In this document: piece after piece, positions 27,949-36,552 of the stretch
Layout: every line of letters begins with the position of its first letter
Numbering within the stretch: the stretch's first letter is position 1
Assembly: GCA_965228265.1 (NCBI GenBank)
Contig: OZ245804.1
Span: forward strand, 2,728,001-2,792,000
Direction of reading: 5' to 3'
Source: GCA-2732755 sp965228265
Lineage (GTDB): Bacteria; Planctomycetota; Phycisphaerae; Phycisphaerales; UBA1924
Length of the DNA: 64,000 nucleotides
Program-made: the position numbers and the translations under genes
The notes under the pieces: model-generated
Databases searched by the model: none
What the model saw: only the letters and a program-made list of their open reading frames with translations
What the model was told of the DNA's origin: nothing

Positions 27949-29337
27949 ATGAGCACGACTGCGACGGATGTGAATCAGGCTGCCAGCGATGCCGGCGGCA
28001 CCGAGTGGGACCCCATCTTTGATGAGGTCGGACTGCCCAAGGATGTCAACAACATCTACACGCAGACGGTCGCGGCGATGCTCAACGCGGCCGAGATCGT
28101 CAACCTCCGTCACCGCGTCCGGATCATCCTCGCCCAGCCCAAGAACGAGATCATGGTCCACTTCCCCGTCCGCATGGACGACGGGCACCACAAGCTCTTC
28201 AAGGGATACCGAGTCCAGCACAACAACGCCGTCGGCCCATACAAGGGCGGGCTCCGATTCCACGAGCACGTGCACCTCGACGACGTCAAGAGCCTGGCGT
28301 TCCTCATGACCATGAAGTGCGCCCTCGTCCGCGTGCCCTTCGGCGGCGGCAAGGGCGGCGTCAAGTGCAACCCTCGCGAGCTGAGCCCGGGCGAGCTCGA
28401 GCGCGTGACGCGCCGGTTCACGGCCGCCATCGCCAACGACATCGGCCCCGACTACGACATCCCCGCGCCGGACGTGGGCACCAACGCCCAGATCATGGCC
28501 TGGATCGCCGACACCTACGCCGCCATGGCCGGCCGCAGCAGCACCAACCCCTTCGCCGTCGTCACGGGCAAGCCGATCTCGATCGGCGGCAGCCTGGGGC
28601 GTGAGAAGGCCACGGGCCAGGGCGTCGTCGACGTTCTTCTGGAGATGCTGCCCGATCTGAATATTCCCGTCGAGGACATGCGTGTCAGCCTGCAGGGCTT
28701 CGGCAACGTGGGCTCGTGGGCCGCGCGCATCCTGGCCGACCTGGGCGCGAACATCACCGCGGTCCAGGACCACACGGGCTGCATCCGCAACCCCGAGGGC
28801 CTCGACGTCCACGCCCTCTCCGAGCACGTCGCCCAGACCGGCGGCGTCAAGGGCTTCGAGGACAAGGCCAACACGGGCGGCTCGTCGCGTCACAGCGGCA
28901 AGGGCTGCGAGGTCATCAGCGTCGACGAGTTCTGGGAGACGCCGGTCGACGTCTTCATCCCCGCGGCTCTTGAGGGCATGCTCGACGAGAAGCGCGCCAA
29001 CCAGCTCCGCGCACGCGTGGTCGCCGAGGCAGCCAACGCCCCCACCACCCCCGAGGCCGACCAGGTGCTCGCCTCGCGCGGCATCGAGGTCATCCCCGAC
29101 ATGCTCTGCAACGCCGGCGGCGTGACGGTGTCCTACTTCGAGTGGGTCCAGAACCGCAGCAACGTCATCTGGGACGTCGAGCAGGTCGACCGCGAGCTCA
29201 ACCGCATCATGTGCGCCGCGGCCCGCCGGGTGATCATGGCCAAGCAGAAGTACAACACCACGCTCCGCACCGCCGCGTACATCGCGGTGCTCGAGCACAT
29301 CGGTGACATCTACAACCACCGCGGCATCTGGCCGTAA
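27949..29337 (+). CDS. gdhA: Glu/Leu/Phe/Val dehydrogenase, glutamate dehydrogenase
   Basis: Oxidative deamination of glutamate to 2-oxoglutarate or the reverse, 462 residues. The substrate domain has YRVQHNNAVGPYKGGLRFHE and the catalytic-Lys region PFGGGKGGVKCNPRELS. DIPAPDVGTNAQIMAWIAD follows. The Rossmann motif is VSLQGFGNVGSWAARILAD. ALEGMLDEKRA and IPDMLCNAGGVTVSYFEW near the end are conserved. An extra loop (KGFEDKANTGGSSRHSGKG) sits after the Rossmann domain. The ATG at 27949 has GGAG upstream; the longer open frame is non-coding leader. A clear terminator follows. Cofactor choice cannot be read safely. Confidence 0.93.
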   Translation: MSTTATDVNQAASDAGGTEWDPIFDEVGLPKDVNNIYTQTVAAMLNAAEIVNLRHRVRIILAQPKNEIMVHFPVRMDDGHHKLFKGYRVQHNNAVGPYKGGLRFHEHVHLDDVKSLAFLMTMKCALVRVPFGGGKGGVKCNPRELSPGELERVTRRFTAAIANDIGPDYDIPAPDVGTNAQIMAWIADTYAAMAGRSSTNPFAVVTGKPISIGGSLGREKATGQGVVDVLLEMLPDLNIPVEDMRVSLQGFGNVGSWAARILADLGANITAVQDHTGCIRNPEGLDVHALSEHVAQTGGVKGFEDKANTGGSSRHSGKGCEVISVDEFWETPVDVFIPAALEGMLDEKRANQLRARVVAEAANAPTTPEADQVLASRGIEVIPDMLCNAGGVTVSYFEWVQNRSNVIWDVEQVDRELNRIMCAAARRVIMAKQKYNTTLRTAAYIAVLEHIGDIYNHRGIWP

Positions 29338-29366
29338 GGCGGATCGGACAACCGAATCACAACGAG

Positions 29367-29391
29367 CCCCTCGCGCGAGCGAGGGGTTTTT
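29367..29391 (+). terminator. Rho-independent terminator of gdhA
   Basis: Stem CCCCTCGC/GCGAGGGG with loop GCGA, followed by TTTTT. It begins 30 bp after the gdhA stop. Confidence 0.93.
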
Positions 29392-29497
29392 CATTCCGGT
29401 GCCGCGACCGTTCTCTGATCGGTCGTGCGACAGTCATTGATAGGTGCTACGAGCACCACCCCTCCGAAAGGATGGTGATACAGGGTGGTATCGAGGA

Positions 29498-30010
29498 TTA
29501 CAGAGAAGGATCTGCAATGCGCGAAAGCCAATCACTTGTTCTTATATCTGATCCGACAGTAGCAACGTGATCTGCCGATAACTGGGCAGTATTATACAAT
29601 TTATTCATCACTTCAATTCGTTTGCCATTCTCCCAATACTCATGATATTGCTCTTTAGACATCTCGCCAGACTTATATTTACCAGTCGCAACCACATCTT
29701 TGGCGAGATGCAATCTCCATTCGAATAAAAGAGCTGTGATTTCGTATGTCCTAGCCGTGATATCCGTTGCATCAATTATGCCCCGACCGAGAATGCAAAT
29801 GCGGTCACAGGCCGCTTGGAGTTTTTGGCTCAATGCATCTGATTCAACATCATCTCTTAGATAGGGGCATGATCTCGCAAGGCCAGCCCATGCGGCATAC
29901 TCCAAGGCAATTTCCCGCCTCAAAGAAGCATTTCGCTCAGCTACTATTAGAATAAGTGAGAAACCAAATCCTATGAATGCACCAACAACAACCGCGATTA
30001 TTTCTGTCAT
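29498..30010 (-). CDS. Hypothetical membrane-anchored protein, low GC
   Basis: A 170-residue protein with one N-terminal membrane helix (MTEIIAVVVGAFIGFGFSLI and following residues), then a helical cytoplasmic-looking domain (ERNASLRREIALEYAAWAGL; QLSADHVATVGSDIRTSDWL). I do not recognise the family. Its base composition is far lower in GC than every neighbour, with many A/T-ending codons (TTA, ATA, AAT, AGA), a strong sign of horizontal transfer. It stands alone between two terminators and no mobility gene adjoins it. It could be a lone accessory or defence-type gene; nothing in it proves this. Confidence 0.6.
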   Translation of the reverse strand: MTEIIAVVVGAFIGFGFSLILIVAERNASLRREIALEYAAWAGLARSCPYLRDDVESDALSQKLQAACDRICILGRGIIDATDITARTYEITALLFEWRLHLAKDVVATGKYKSGEMSKEQYHEYWENGKRIEVMNKLYNTAQLSADHVATVGSDIRTSDWLSRIADPSL

Positions 30011-30118
30011 CGTTCGCCTTTCTGTCTAGGCATAATTCTGTCGCGTCGGCCGCGGCAAGGCACTACGCACGAATCAGGGCAATCCATTCGATGCGGAACA
30101 AACTCACAATATAACAAA

Positions 30119-30146
30119 CAGCCCCTCACGTTCTCGCAAGGGGCTG
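30119..30146 (-). terminator. Rho-independent terminator of the PEP-CTERM protein gene
   Basis: Stem CAGCCCCT (30119-30126) and AGGGGCTG (30139-30146) around a 12-base loop. On the minus strand TTTGTTATAT follows. It lies 28 bp past the stop of the gene at 30175. Confidence 0.75.
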
Positions 30147-30174
30147 CCTGATTGCTTTTGCGTCAAGTGTCGTC

Positions 30175-30840
30175 TTACCGCCTGCGACGAACAGCCACGA
30201 GCCCGCTCATCGCGAGCAGAGTCGCGCCAGCGGGCGTTGGGACTTCGCGGATCAGGATGTTGTTGATCTGGATGAGGCGGAACGCGGTGCCGCTGGTGAC
30301 GCCGTACTCGGCGCGGGTCGTGTTGCCGACGTCGACCGAGGCGGGAACGTCGAGCCCGTCGAGGAAGTCGCCCGGGGTGTCGGAGACGAGATGAAGCTGG
30401 AAGGTGAAGAAGTCGATCGGGGCGCCGGGCACGATCATGGCGATGTCGAACGCGTCCTGGTACTGGCCCGGGTAGTTCGAGGTGTCGTTGTCGAGGATGC
30501 CGAAACCGCCCTGCACATCGTCACCCGTCCGCGAGAACGAGAGCGGGCTCGATGAGAAGGACATCGCGGCGTAGATATCGGGGTCGAACCAGAGACGCCC
30601 GGTCGGCTCGTCGACCGAGGGGGCCACGCTCGAATCGATCGTGAACTTGTACGTCGTGGTCATGCCCGGCGTCAGGTTCTCGAGCGGGTTGCCCGAGGTG
30701 ATGTTGCGGGCGGTGTCGGTCACCGTGCCGTGGAACGTGAACTCGTAGAGCTGAGCCGACGCCGAAGTCGACGCGAGACCAGCAACCATCGCGAGTAACG
30801 AAACACGAACAGTCTTTGTATTCATAGTCTTCATCGTCAT
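30175..30840 (-). CDS. Secreted PEP-CTERM-like sorting domain protein
   Basis: An exported protein of 221 residues. The signal peptide is in VRVSLLAMVAGLASTSASAQ. The body is beta-rich, starting LYEFTFHGTVTDTARNITSG, resembling other surface proteins with this sorting tail. The C-terminus reads VPTPAGATLLAMSGLVAVRR plus Arg residues: a Pro-containing motif, hydrophobic helix and Arg cluster, i.e. a PEP-CTERM-type signal for exosortase processing, with Thr-Pro in place of Glu-Pro. The ATG at 30840 has AAGGGAA upstream. A palindrome with the core TGAGAATGA lies 40 bp upstream. The function of the body is unknown. No exosortase gene is in the window. Confidence 0.82.
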   Translation of the reverse strand: MTMKTMNTKTVRVSLLAMVAGLASTSASAQLYEFTFHGTVTDTARNITSGNPLENLTPGMTTTYKFTIDSSVAPSVDEPTGRLWFDPDIYAAMSFSSSPLSFSRTGDDVQGGFGILDNDTSNYPGQYQDAFDIAMIVPGAPIDFFTFQLHLVSDTPGDFLDGLDVPASVDVGNTTRAEYGVTSGTAFRLIQINNILIREVPTPAGATLLAMSGLVAVRRRR

Positions 30841-30879
30841 AGTTCCCTTGCTCTCCCCACGCACACAGATTCGAATGCG

Positions 30880-30893
30880 TTCATTCTCATGAA
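30880..30893. promoter_or_regulatory. Palindrome upstream of the PEP-CTERM protein gene
   Basis: TTCAT-TCTC-ATGAA, a perfect 5-bp inverted repeat. Its minus strand contains ATGAGAATGAA, sharing the TGAGAATGA core with the palindrome at 7325-7339. It lies in a 321-bp gap (30841-31161) in which no gene is supported; AT-rich stretches near 30890-30960 are the only other feature seen. Confidence 0.35.
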
Positions 30894-31118
30894 TTGGACG
30901 CCGCTCCGGTCAATTGGTTCGCAAAGCAGGCACAAATTATGTTTTCTTCGTACTTTCGATGAGAGACCTGCGGGCGGCGACACCTCTGGAAGAAGCCGAT
31001 TCCAGACCGGATTCGCACTCGCAAACACTTCCTGCACAAGGCTTTACCGTTCAGGCACGAAGAACCGAACACCACTTCCGATCTTGGGCCGGTCGTGCGA
31101 GCAGATTCTCAGCCTGCG

Positions 31119-31153
31119 TCACGCAATTCCCATCGGAGTTGGGTGATGGCACC
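31119..31153. repeat. Half copy of a family A-type repeat
   Basis: An imperfect 12-bp stem TCACGCAATTCC/GGAGTTGGGTGA with loop CATC, then TGGCACC. This matches the right half of the family A copy at 23099-23182. The left half is missing. It lies just past the SDR stop codon. Confidence 0.5.
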
Positions 31154-31161
31154 GGGAAGCC

Positions 31162-31974
31162 TTACGGGTACTCCTGCCGCGTGGGCCTGATCAGGATGTC
31201 GCTCACGTGCACGCCGGCGGGCTGGGAGAGGGTGAACATGATCGATCGGCTGATGTCCTGGGCGGTCAGGACGGGGCTGATGCTGTTCATGAACTTGCCG
31301 AAGCCGTCCATCTCGTAGCCGGCGGATTCCTGGAACTCGGTCCGCACGATGCCCGGCTCGATGAGCGTCACGCGCACGCCATACTTAGCTAGCTCGCGGC
31401 GGAGGGCCTCGGCCAGTGAGTTCACCGCGAACTTGGTGGAGCCGTACATCGAGCTGAACGGGCTGATGTGACGCCCGACGGTCGAGCCGATGACGACGAT
31501 GTCGCGGGCCGGGCCGCCCGAAGCGATGAGATCGGCCCACGCCTTGTTGAAGGCGGGCTCGTCGCTGGCCGGGTCGGGCATTTGCGCGCGGAGAGTGTGG
31601 GCCGCCTCGCGCATGAGATGGCAGGCGCCGGTGATGTTCGTGCGGATCATCTCGTCCCACTCGTCGGTGTTGGAATCGGTGACCGAGCCGCGCAGACCCC
31701 GGCCCGCGTTGACGACGACGAGGTTGGGCTCGTTGCCGTGCGCGTCCTTGCAGGCCTGCATGAGCTTGGAAGGTGTCGCGGGATCGCCCGCATCGCCCGC
31801 CAGGACACTGATCTGTCCCTCGGGGTACTGGGATGCGATCTCCCGGAGCTTCGCCTCGCGCCTGGCGTTGATGACGAGCCTGGCCCCGCTCCTGGCGAGG
31901 TCGTGGGTGAGCGCTTCACCGATGCCGGCACTGGCGCCGGTGATGATCCCGATGCGGTTGTCGAGTGATGCCAT
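31162..31974 (-). CDS. SDR family NAD(P)-dependent oxidoreductase
   Basis: A classical short-chain dehydrogenase of 270 residues. The cofactor motif TGASAGIGEAL is at 13-23. NAG appears in LVVVNAGRGLRG, the catalytic Ser in DIVVIGSTVGRH, and the YxxxK pair in SSMYGSTKFAVNSL. The Arg in VINARREAKL after beta-2 suggests NADP preference. A longer loop (PDPASDEPAFNKAWADLI) precedes the Ser strand. Its ATG is 51 bp from the divergent nfo start. The substrate cannot be predicted. Confidence 0.9.
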   Translation of the reverse strand: MASLDNRIGIITGASAGIGEALTHDLARSGARLVINARREAKLREIASQYPEGQISVLAGDAGDPATPSKLMQACKDAHGNEPNLVVVNAGRGLRGSVTDSNTDEWDEMIRTNITGACHLMREAAHTLRAQMPDPASDEPAFNKAWADLIASGGPARDIVVIGSTVGRHISPFSSMYGSTKFAVNSLAEALRRELAKYGVRVTLIEPGIVRTEFQESAGYEMDGFGKFMNSISPVLTAQDISRSIMFTLSQPAGVHVSDILIRPTRQEYP

Positions 31975-32025
31975 GGCGTGTCCTCCTGCTCGGGCATGGT
32001 ACGCGCCGCGGCCCTATGGTCGGGC

Positions 32026-32961
32026 ATGTTCGGATCCCACCTCTCAGTCGCCGGCGGCATGGAGAATGCCGCCATCGAAGCCGAGTCCCTGAAACTCGAT
32101 TGTGTACAGGTCTTCACCAAGAACCAGCGTCAGTGGAAGGTCAAGCCGCTGGCCGACGAGCAGGTCGCCGCGTGGCGGGGCGAACTCGAACGTCTCAAGT
32201 GGATGAGCACCGAAGGCCCGGCCCGCACGGTGAGCCACGCGAGCTATCTCATCAACCTGGCCAGCCCGGACGACGAGCTGTGGCAGAAATCGATCGATCT
32301 GATGCAAGAGGAGATCGAGCGTTGCGATGCGCTCTCGATCCCGCTGCTCGTGCATCATCCCGGCGCGTACACGTCGTCGGACGAGAAGTCCGGCCGGAAG
32401 CGCATCGCGCAGGCGTACAAGAAGCTGTTCAAGGCGACCAGGGGCGCGCGGGTGATCTCGTGTCTGGAGAACACGGTCGGCTCGGGCACGAACATTGGGC
32501 GCACGTTCGAGGAACTCGCCGAGCTGCGCGCGATGATCGCCGACGCGACGGGCGAGGGCGAGCGAGTCGGCTTCTGCTTCGACACCTGCCACGCGCACGC
32601 GGGCGGGTACGACATGTCGGATCGCGACGCGGCCGATCGCTCGCTGGACGAGCTGGAGCGGCACTGCGGCCTGGAGCACGTCCTGTGCCTGCACCTGAAC
32701 GACTCGATCGGGGATGTGGGCTCCCGGAAGGATCGCCACGCGCATATCGGCGAGGGGACCCTGGGCCTGGCGGGCGGGAAGGCGGGCGGAAAGAAGTTAT
32801 CACTCGAAAAAACAGGCTTCGCAGCGGTCGTGAATCGACCCGGCCTCTCCGATCGACCGATGATCATGGAGACCCCCAAGGGGGAGAATCCCAAGGGGAC
32901 GCCCTGGGATACGATCAACGTCCGCAGGCTCCGGCGGTTGGTGGACTCACCCCGGGCCTGA
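32026..32961 (+). CDS. nfo: Endonuclease IV
   Basis: An AP endonuclease of the TIM-barrel xylose-isomerase-like fold, acting in base-excision repair. It has 311 residues. MFGSHLSVAGGMENAA is the standard family start, so I use the ATG at 32026, though the frame is open 16 codons upstream. Metal-ligand regions are seen in PLLVHHPGAYTSS, VISCLENTVGSG, GFCFDTCHAHAGGYD and CLHLNDSIGDVGSRKDRHAH, with HIGEGTLG and MIMETPKG completing the site. About 30 residues rich in Gly/Lys lie between HIGEGTLG and PMIMETPK. It precedes the TPR lipoprotein by 53 bp. Confidence 0.94.
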   Translation: MFGSHLSVAGGMENAAIEAESLKLDCVQVFTKNQRQWKVKPLADEQVAAWRGELERLKWMSTEGPARTVSHASYLINLASPDDELWQKSIDLMQEEIERCDALSIPLLVHHPGAYTSSDEKSGRKRIAQAYKKLFKATRGARVISCLENTVGSGTNIGRTFEELAELRAMIADATGEGERVGFCFDTCHAHAGGYDMSDRDAADRSLDELERHCGLEHVLCLHLNDSIGDVGSRKDRHAHIGEGTLGLAGGKAGGKKLSLEKTGFAAVVNRPGLSDRPMIMETPKGENPKGTPWDTINVRRLRRLVDSPRA

Positions 32962-33014
32962 ATCAGACCCGATTCAGGGGATGGATTCCCCGCAACCCTC
33001 GCAGGACGTGACGC

Positions 33015-34040
33015 TTGAACTTGAAGCTTCGTGATTTGATGCCGGTGCTGGTGCTTTCGGGCGCGATCGCGCTGCCGGGCTGCTCCATGTTCGATGGCTC
33101 GGGCGGCGGATCGAGCAACAACGGCAACCGTGGCTCGCGAGCGAGTCTGGAAGCCGTGCTCGCTGCTGACGAGGCGACGCAGCGCGCCAAGCTGCTGATG
33201 GCCTCGGGGCGACTGCGCGAGGCGCTGACCGAATTCGAGAAGGCGGTCGAGCTCGACCCGCGGGCCGTCGATGCCCGGATCGGGATCGGTGACATCTACA
33301 AGGAAGAGGGCGACTTCAACCGCGCCGAGCGCTGGTACGGGCAGGCCGCCCAGGTCGGGCCCGAAGTGTTCGAGGCGCAGTACGCGCACGGGCTGGTGCT
33401 CCAGCTCATGCAGCGGTACGCCGAGGCGATCCGTGCGTATCTCCGCGCTCTGCAGATCGACCCGCGCAGCTTCGATGCGAACATGAACGTCGCGCTCGCG
33501 TTCGTGCAGGTGGGTCAGCCCGAGCAGGGTCTGCCCTATGCCGTCCGCGCCGTGCGCCTCAGCCCCCAGAGCGGGCCGGCCAACTACAACATGGGCGTTG
33601 TGTACGCGGCCCTCAACCGGCACGAGGACGCGATCACCAGCTACCGCCTCGCGTCGGAGTACATGGGCACGAGCCCGCAGCTCTTGATGGGCATCGCCGA
33701 CAGCCAGTCCGCGCTCGGGCAGTACGTCGATGCCGCCCGCACGATCGAACGGCTCGTCGCGACCGACCCCTCCGCCGACGCCTACCACCGCCTCGGCTCG
33801 TCGCGCTTCCGCAACAAGGAATACGAGGCCTCGCTCTCGGCGTTCCGGCAGGCGCTCGAGTACGACGAGAACCACTACCCCGCGCTCAACGGCGTGGCGG
33901 TCTGCCTGCTCAACCAGTACCTCTGGTCGGAGAAGTCAGACACCCAGGCCCTCGACGCAGCCGTCCGCGCCATGCGACAGAGCCTGCGCATCAAACGCGA
34001 CCAGCCGAAGATCGTCGAGCTGCTGACAAGGTTTGGGTGA
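33015..34040 (+). CDS. Tetratricopeptide repeat lipoprotein
   Basis: A predicted lipoprotein of 341 residues. The signal MNLKLRDLMPVLVLSGAIAL leads to lipobox LPGC. A Gly/Ser/Asn linker follows, then at least seven TPR units, e.g. AKLLMASGRLREALTEFEKA, ARIGIGDIYKEEGDFNRAER and ANYNMGVVYAALNRHEDAIT. The start is taken as TTG at 33015, with AGGA eight bases upstream, because it gives a basic N-region; an ATG at 33039 would leave the signal without one. Such proteins scaffold envelope complexes, but the partner is unknown. A family A repeat lies just after its stop. Confidence 0.85.
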   Translation: MNLKLRDLMPVLVLSGAIALPGCSMFDGSGGGSSNNGNRGSRASLEAVLAADEATQRAKLLMASGRLREALTEFEKAVELDPRAVDARIGIGDIYKEEGDFNRAERWYGQAAQVGPEVFEAQYAHGLVLQLMQRYAEAIRAYLRALQIDPRSFDANMNVALAFVQVGQPEQGLPYAVRAVRLSPQSGPANYNMGVVYAALNRHEDAITSYRLASEYMGTSPQLLMGIADSQSALGQYVDAARTIERLVATDPSADAYHRLGSSRFRNKEYEASLSAFRQALEYDENHYPALNGVAVCLLNQYLWSEKSDTQALDAAVRAMRQSLRIKRDQPKIVELLTRFG

Positions 34041-34051
34041 GTGACGCTCGA

Positions 34052-34136
34052 GGGTGCCACGGGTTGTCTTGCAACCCGTGCTTTCCTGATCGATCGCTCT
34101 TCACGGCTTGCCGAGGACGGACAAGCCGTGGCACCC
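34052..34136. repeat. Family A REPIN-like double-hairpin repeat, copy 2
   Basis: 85 bp from GGGTGCCAC to GTGGCACCC. The left hairpin (CGGGTTGTCTTGCAACCCG) has changed both arms together, keeping pairing. The right hairpin (GGCTTGCCGAGGACGGACAAGCC) matches copy 1. It lies between the TPR lipoprotein and queF. Confidence 0.85.
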
Positions 34137-34147
34137 TAAGGTTCTCC

Positions 34148-34528
34148 ATGCCCGACTACGCACTGCTTGAATCGTTCCCGACCCCCTCCGAGACGCCCTT
34201 CGTCATCGAGCACGTCGCCGAGGAGTTCACGAGCGTGTGCCCGGTCACGGGTCACCCGGACTTCGGCGTCGTGAACGTCACCTTCCAGCCCGGTCCGCCC
34301 AGCGCCGGCGGCACATGCGTGGAGCTCAAGAGCCTCAAGCTCTATCTCCAGAGCTTCCGCAGCGAGGGCATCTACTACGAAGCCGTCACCAACCGCATCC
34401 GCGACGACCTCGCCAAGCTGATGAGCCCGACGTGGATGGTCATCAAGACCGACTGGCGGGGCCGAGGCGGGATTCGCTCGGTCATCCGCGCGACCTCTGG
34501 CGAGGTGCCGACGATCTGGCAGAAGTGA
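34148..34528 (+). CDS. queF: NADPH-dependent 7-cyano-7-deazaguanine reductase, type I
   Basis: Reduces preQ0 to preQ1, a four-electron nitrile reduction in queuosine synthesis. It has 126 residues, the compact type I form. The catalytic Cys (C31) is in TSVCPVTGHPDFG, with the Asp seven residues on. The QueF NADPH motif is ELKSLKLYLQSFRSEGIYYE. RGGIRSVIRATSGEVP ends the protein. The ATG at 34148 opens MPDYALLESFPTPS. gluQ at 14193 acts at the far end of the same pathway. No preQ1 riboswitch was recognised upstream; that gap is filled by a family A repeat. Confidence 0.94.
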   Translation: MPDYALLESFPTPSETPFVIEHVAEEFTSVCPVTGHPDFGVVNVTFQPGPPSAGGTCVELKSLKLYLQSFRSEGIYYEAVTNRIRDDLAKLMSPTWMVIKTDWRGRGGIRSVIRATSGEVPTIWQK

Positions 34529-34660
34529 GGCACTGGGTACTAGGCATTAGGCACTGGGCACTGGGCACTGGGGAAGAGGTGACAGGGGGTGCTCTGCCGC
34601 TCTTTGCATTTCCTGATGCCTCATGCCTAATGCGTTGTGCCTCCCCCCCTAGCATCCTCC
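34529..34660. repeat. Degenerate GGCACTGGG repeats with a distant inverted copy
   Basis: Tandem-like units GGCACTGGG occur at 34529-34571, mixed with GGCATTAGGCAC. A 10-bp core GCATTAGGCA (34544-34553) recurs inverted as TGCCTAATGC (34624-34633). The arms are 70 bp apart and could form a long stem. No ORF is supported in it. Confidence 0.6.
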
Positions 34661-34697
34661 CACGGGCTTTGATGCCCACAGGAAAGGAGCAGTGCGC

Positions 34698-35693
34698 ATG
34701 GGTGCAGCCGGGCCGAGGCAGTACATCAGGGAGTTCGGGCCGCAGGAGCGGGTGAGCGGGGCGTTCGCGATTGCCAACGCGCAGCTTGGACGCACGCGGA
34801 ACGACAAGCCGTACCTGCGCTGCCTGCTGCGCGACAAGACGGGCGAGGTCGCCGCCCGCGCCTGGTCGTTCGACGAGGCCTCGTTCGCAAGACTCCCGGT
34901 CGACGGGTTCGTCTGGATCGAGGGCGAGACCCAGCCCTACCAAGGCGAGATGCAGCTGATCATCCACCAGATCGACGCGCTCGAGCCCTCGCCCGAGCAG
35001 CTCATGGAGCTGCTGCCCGCGACGGACAAGGACGTGAACAAGATGTTCGCCGAGGTGAAGCAGATCCTGGGCGAGCTCGAACACCCGGCGATGAAGGCGC
35101 TCGCCGAGACGTACCTCGCCGACGAGTACCTCATGGACCGCTTCCGCGTCGCGCCGGCTGCCAAGAGCATGCACCACGCGTACCTCGGCGGGCTGCTCGA
35201 GCACACGCTCAACCTGATGCGCCTGGCGCGGGCCGTCTGCCCGCTCTACCCGAAGATCAACCAGGACCTCGTCGTGTTCGGGCTCTTCATCCACGACCTC
35301 GGCAAAACGCGCGAGCTCGTGTACGACCGCTCGTTCAGCTACTCGGACATGGGCGAACTCGTCGGCCACATCGTCGAGGGCTCGCACATGCTCCGCGACA
35401 AGGTCAAGGAGATGATGGTGAACACCGGCCAGCGCATGCCCGCAGGGGCGGCGCTCGTGCTCGAGCACATCGTTCTCTCGCACCACGGCATCCCGGAGTA
35501 CGGGGCCGCCAAGATCCCCGCCACGCCCGAAGCGATCCTCGTCTCGATGCTCGACAACGTCGACGCCAAGACAACCATCGCGCTCGACGCCGCCCGGCCC
35601 GACCGAGCCGCCAGCTTCGACCTTGGCGGCAACTTCACGCAGAAGCAATGGGCCCTGGACACCAAGCTCTACCGGCCCGACCCGCTCAAATAA
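34698..35693 (+). CDS. OB-fold plus HD-domain 3'-5' exoribonuclease, YhaM-like
   Basis: A 331-residue protein with an N-terminal OB-fold (RVSGAFAIANAQLGRTRNDK to GEMQLIIHQIDALEPS) and a C-terminal HD phosphohydrolase domain. HD metal ligands appear in KSMHHAYLGGLLEHTLNLM, VFGLFIHDLGKTREL and VLEHIVLSHHGIPEYG, with MLDNVDAKT near the end. This domain order is that of YhaM exoribonucleases, which trim RNA or single-stranded DNA. The ATG at 34698 has AAGGAG eight bases upstream; a GTG two codons earlier is too close to that site. A family A repeat follows. Confidence 0.88.
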   Translation: MGAAGPRQYIREFGPQERVSGAFAIANAQLGRTRNDKPYLRCLLRDKTGEVAARAWSFDEASFARLPVDGFVWIEGETQPYQGEMQLIIHQIDALEPSPEQLMELLPATDKDVNKMFAEVKQILGELEHPAMKALAETYLADEYLMDRFRVAPAAKSMHHAYLGGLLEHTLNLMRLARAVCPLYPKINQDLVVFGLFIHDLGKTRELVYDRSFSYSDMGELVGHIVEGSHMLRDKVKEMMVNTGQRMPAGAALVLEHIVLSHHGIPEYGAAKIPATPEAILVSMLDNVDAKTTIALDAARPDRAASFDLGGNFTQKQWALDTKLYRPDPLK

Positions 35694-35713
35694 GCGTGTT
35701 CGCCTGACGAGCA

Positions 35714-35800
35714 GGGTGCCACTGCTTGTCCGTCTTCGGCAAGCAGTGCGTGACATCTCTCAATCGCACGGCTTGCCCTGCGGGCCAAACCGTGGCACCC
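35714..35800. repeat. Family A REPIN-like double-hairpin repeat, copy 3
   Basis: 87 bp from GGGTGCCAC to GTGGCACCC. The order of hairpins is reversed compared with copy 1: the GTCCGTCTTCGGC stem comes first and the GCCCTGCGGGCC stem second. So it lies in the opposite orientation. It is between the YhaM-like and LON-domain genes. Confidence 0.85.
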
Positions 35801-35837
35801 GGCTCGTTTCTTGCGCACACCGAGGTACACTCCGGGC

Positions 35838-36545
35838 ATGGACTACGAGCAAGCGGTGCGCGTCAATTTCGGCAGGCCCATGCCCGTTTTCCCGCTCTCG
35901 ACGGCGGTCGTCGTGCCTCAGCAGGTCGTGCCGCTGCACATCTTCGAGGACCGGTACATCCAGATGATCCGCGACGTGCTCGACGGCGCGGGGCAGATCG
36001 CGATGGCGGTCTTCGCGGGCGAGGACTGGAAGACGGGCTACACCGGTCGGCCCGCGCTGCGCCCTGCGGTGTGTGTCGGGCAGATCATGCAGCACGAGTC
36101 GCTGCCGGGCGGGCGGTTCGACATCCTGCTCCAGGGCGTCTGCCGGGCGCGCGTGAAGATGGAGATGCCCGACGACGGCAACCACCCCTACCGCCTGGCG
36201 CACCTCGAACCGACCGAGGGCCCCGAGCCCGACGACGCCGAGCTCCAGCCCATGCGCGACTGGATCGCCGGCGAATTGCGCACGGGCGAACTCGCCGAGT
36301 TCGAGTCGGCCGAGGATCTGCTCGAGTACACGCAGGACGAGCGCATCAACACCGCGACACTTCTGGAACTGATCTCGTTCACGCTGCTGACCGACGCGGA
36401 GCTGCGCTACAAGCTGCTCGACGAGGGCAACGCGATCGCGAGATCCAGGATCGTGCGCAAGGCGCTGGAACAGACCTCCAAAATGCTCCGCCTGGCCCGG
36501 CACCAGCATCCCGAGGACTGGCCCAAGGGGTTGAGCTGGAATTGA
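35838..36545 (+). CDS. LON peptidase substrate-binding (N-terminal) domain protein
   Basis: A 235-residue stand-alone LON N-terminal domain, with no AAA+ or protease part. It opens NFGRPMPVFPLSTAVVVPQQ and PLHIFEDRYIQMIRDVLDGA, the usual start of this family. GRFDILLQGVCRARV lies mid-domain. The helical part (LLEYTQDERINTATLLELIS) ends with KALEQTSKMLRLARHQHPED. These proteins are common in bacteria but their role is uncertain; some may bind substrates of proteases. Two family B repeats follow its stop. Confidence 0.88.
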   Translation: MDYEQAVRVNFGRPMPVFPLSTAVVVPQQVVPLHIFEDRYIQMIRDVLDGAGQIAMAVFAGEDWKTGYTGRPALRPAVCVGQIMQHESLPGGRFDILLQGVCRARVKMEMPDDGNHPYRLAHLEPTEGPEPDDAELQPMRDWIAGELRTGELAEFESAEDLLEYTQDERINTATLLELISFTLLTDAELRYKLLDEGNAIARSRIVRKALEQTSKMLRLARHQHPEDWPKGLSWN

Positions 36546-36552
36546 TCCTGCT

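Noticed and set aside
30841..31161. Possible small genes of 62-134 codons in the gap between the PEP-CTERM and SDR genes
   Set aside because: No ribosome sites, no motif, and frames on both strands look equally random. The gap holds a palindrome and a half repeat only.
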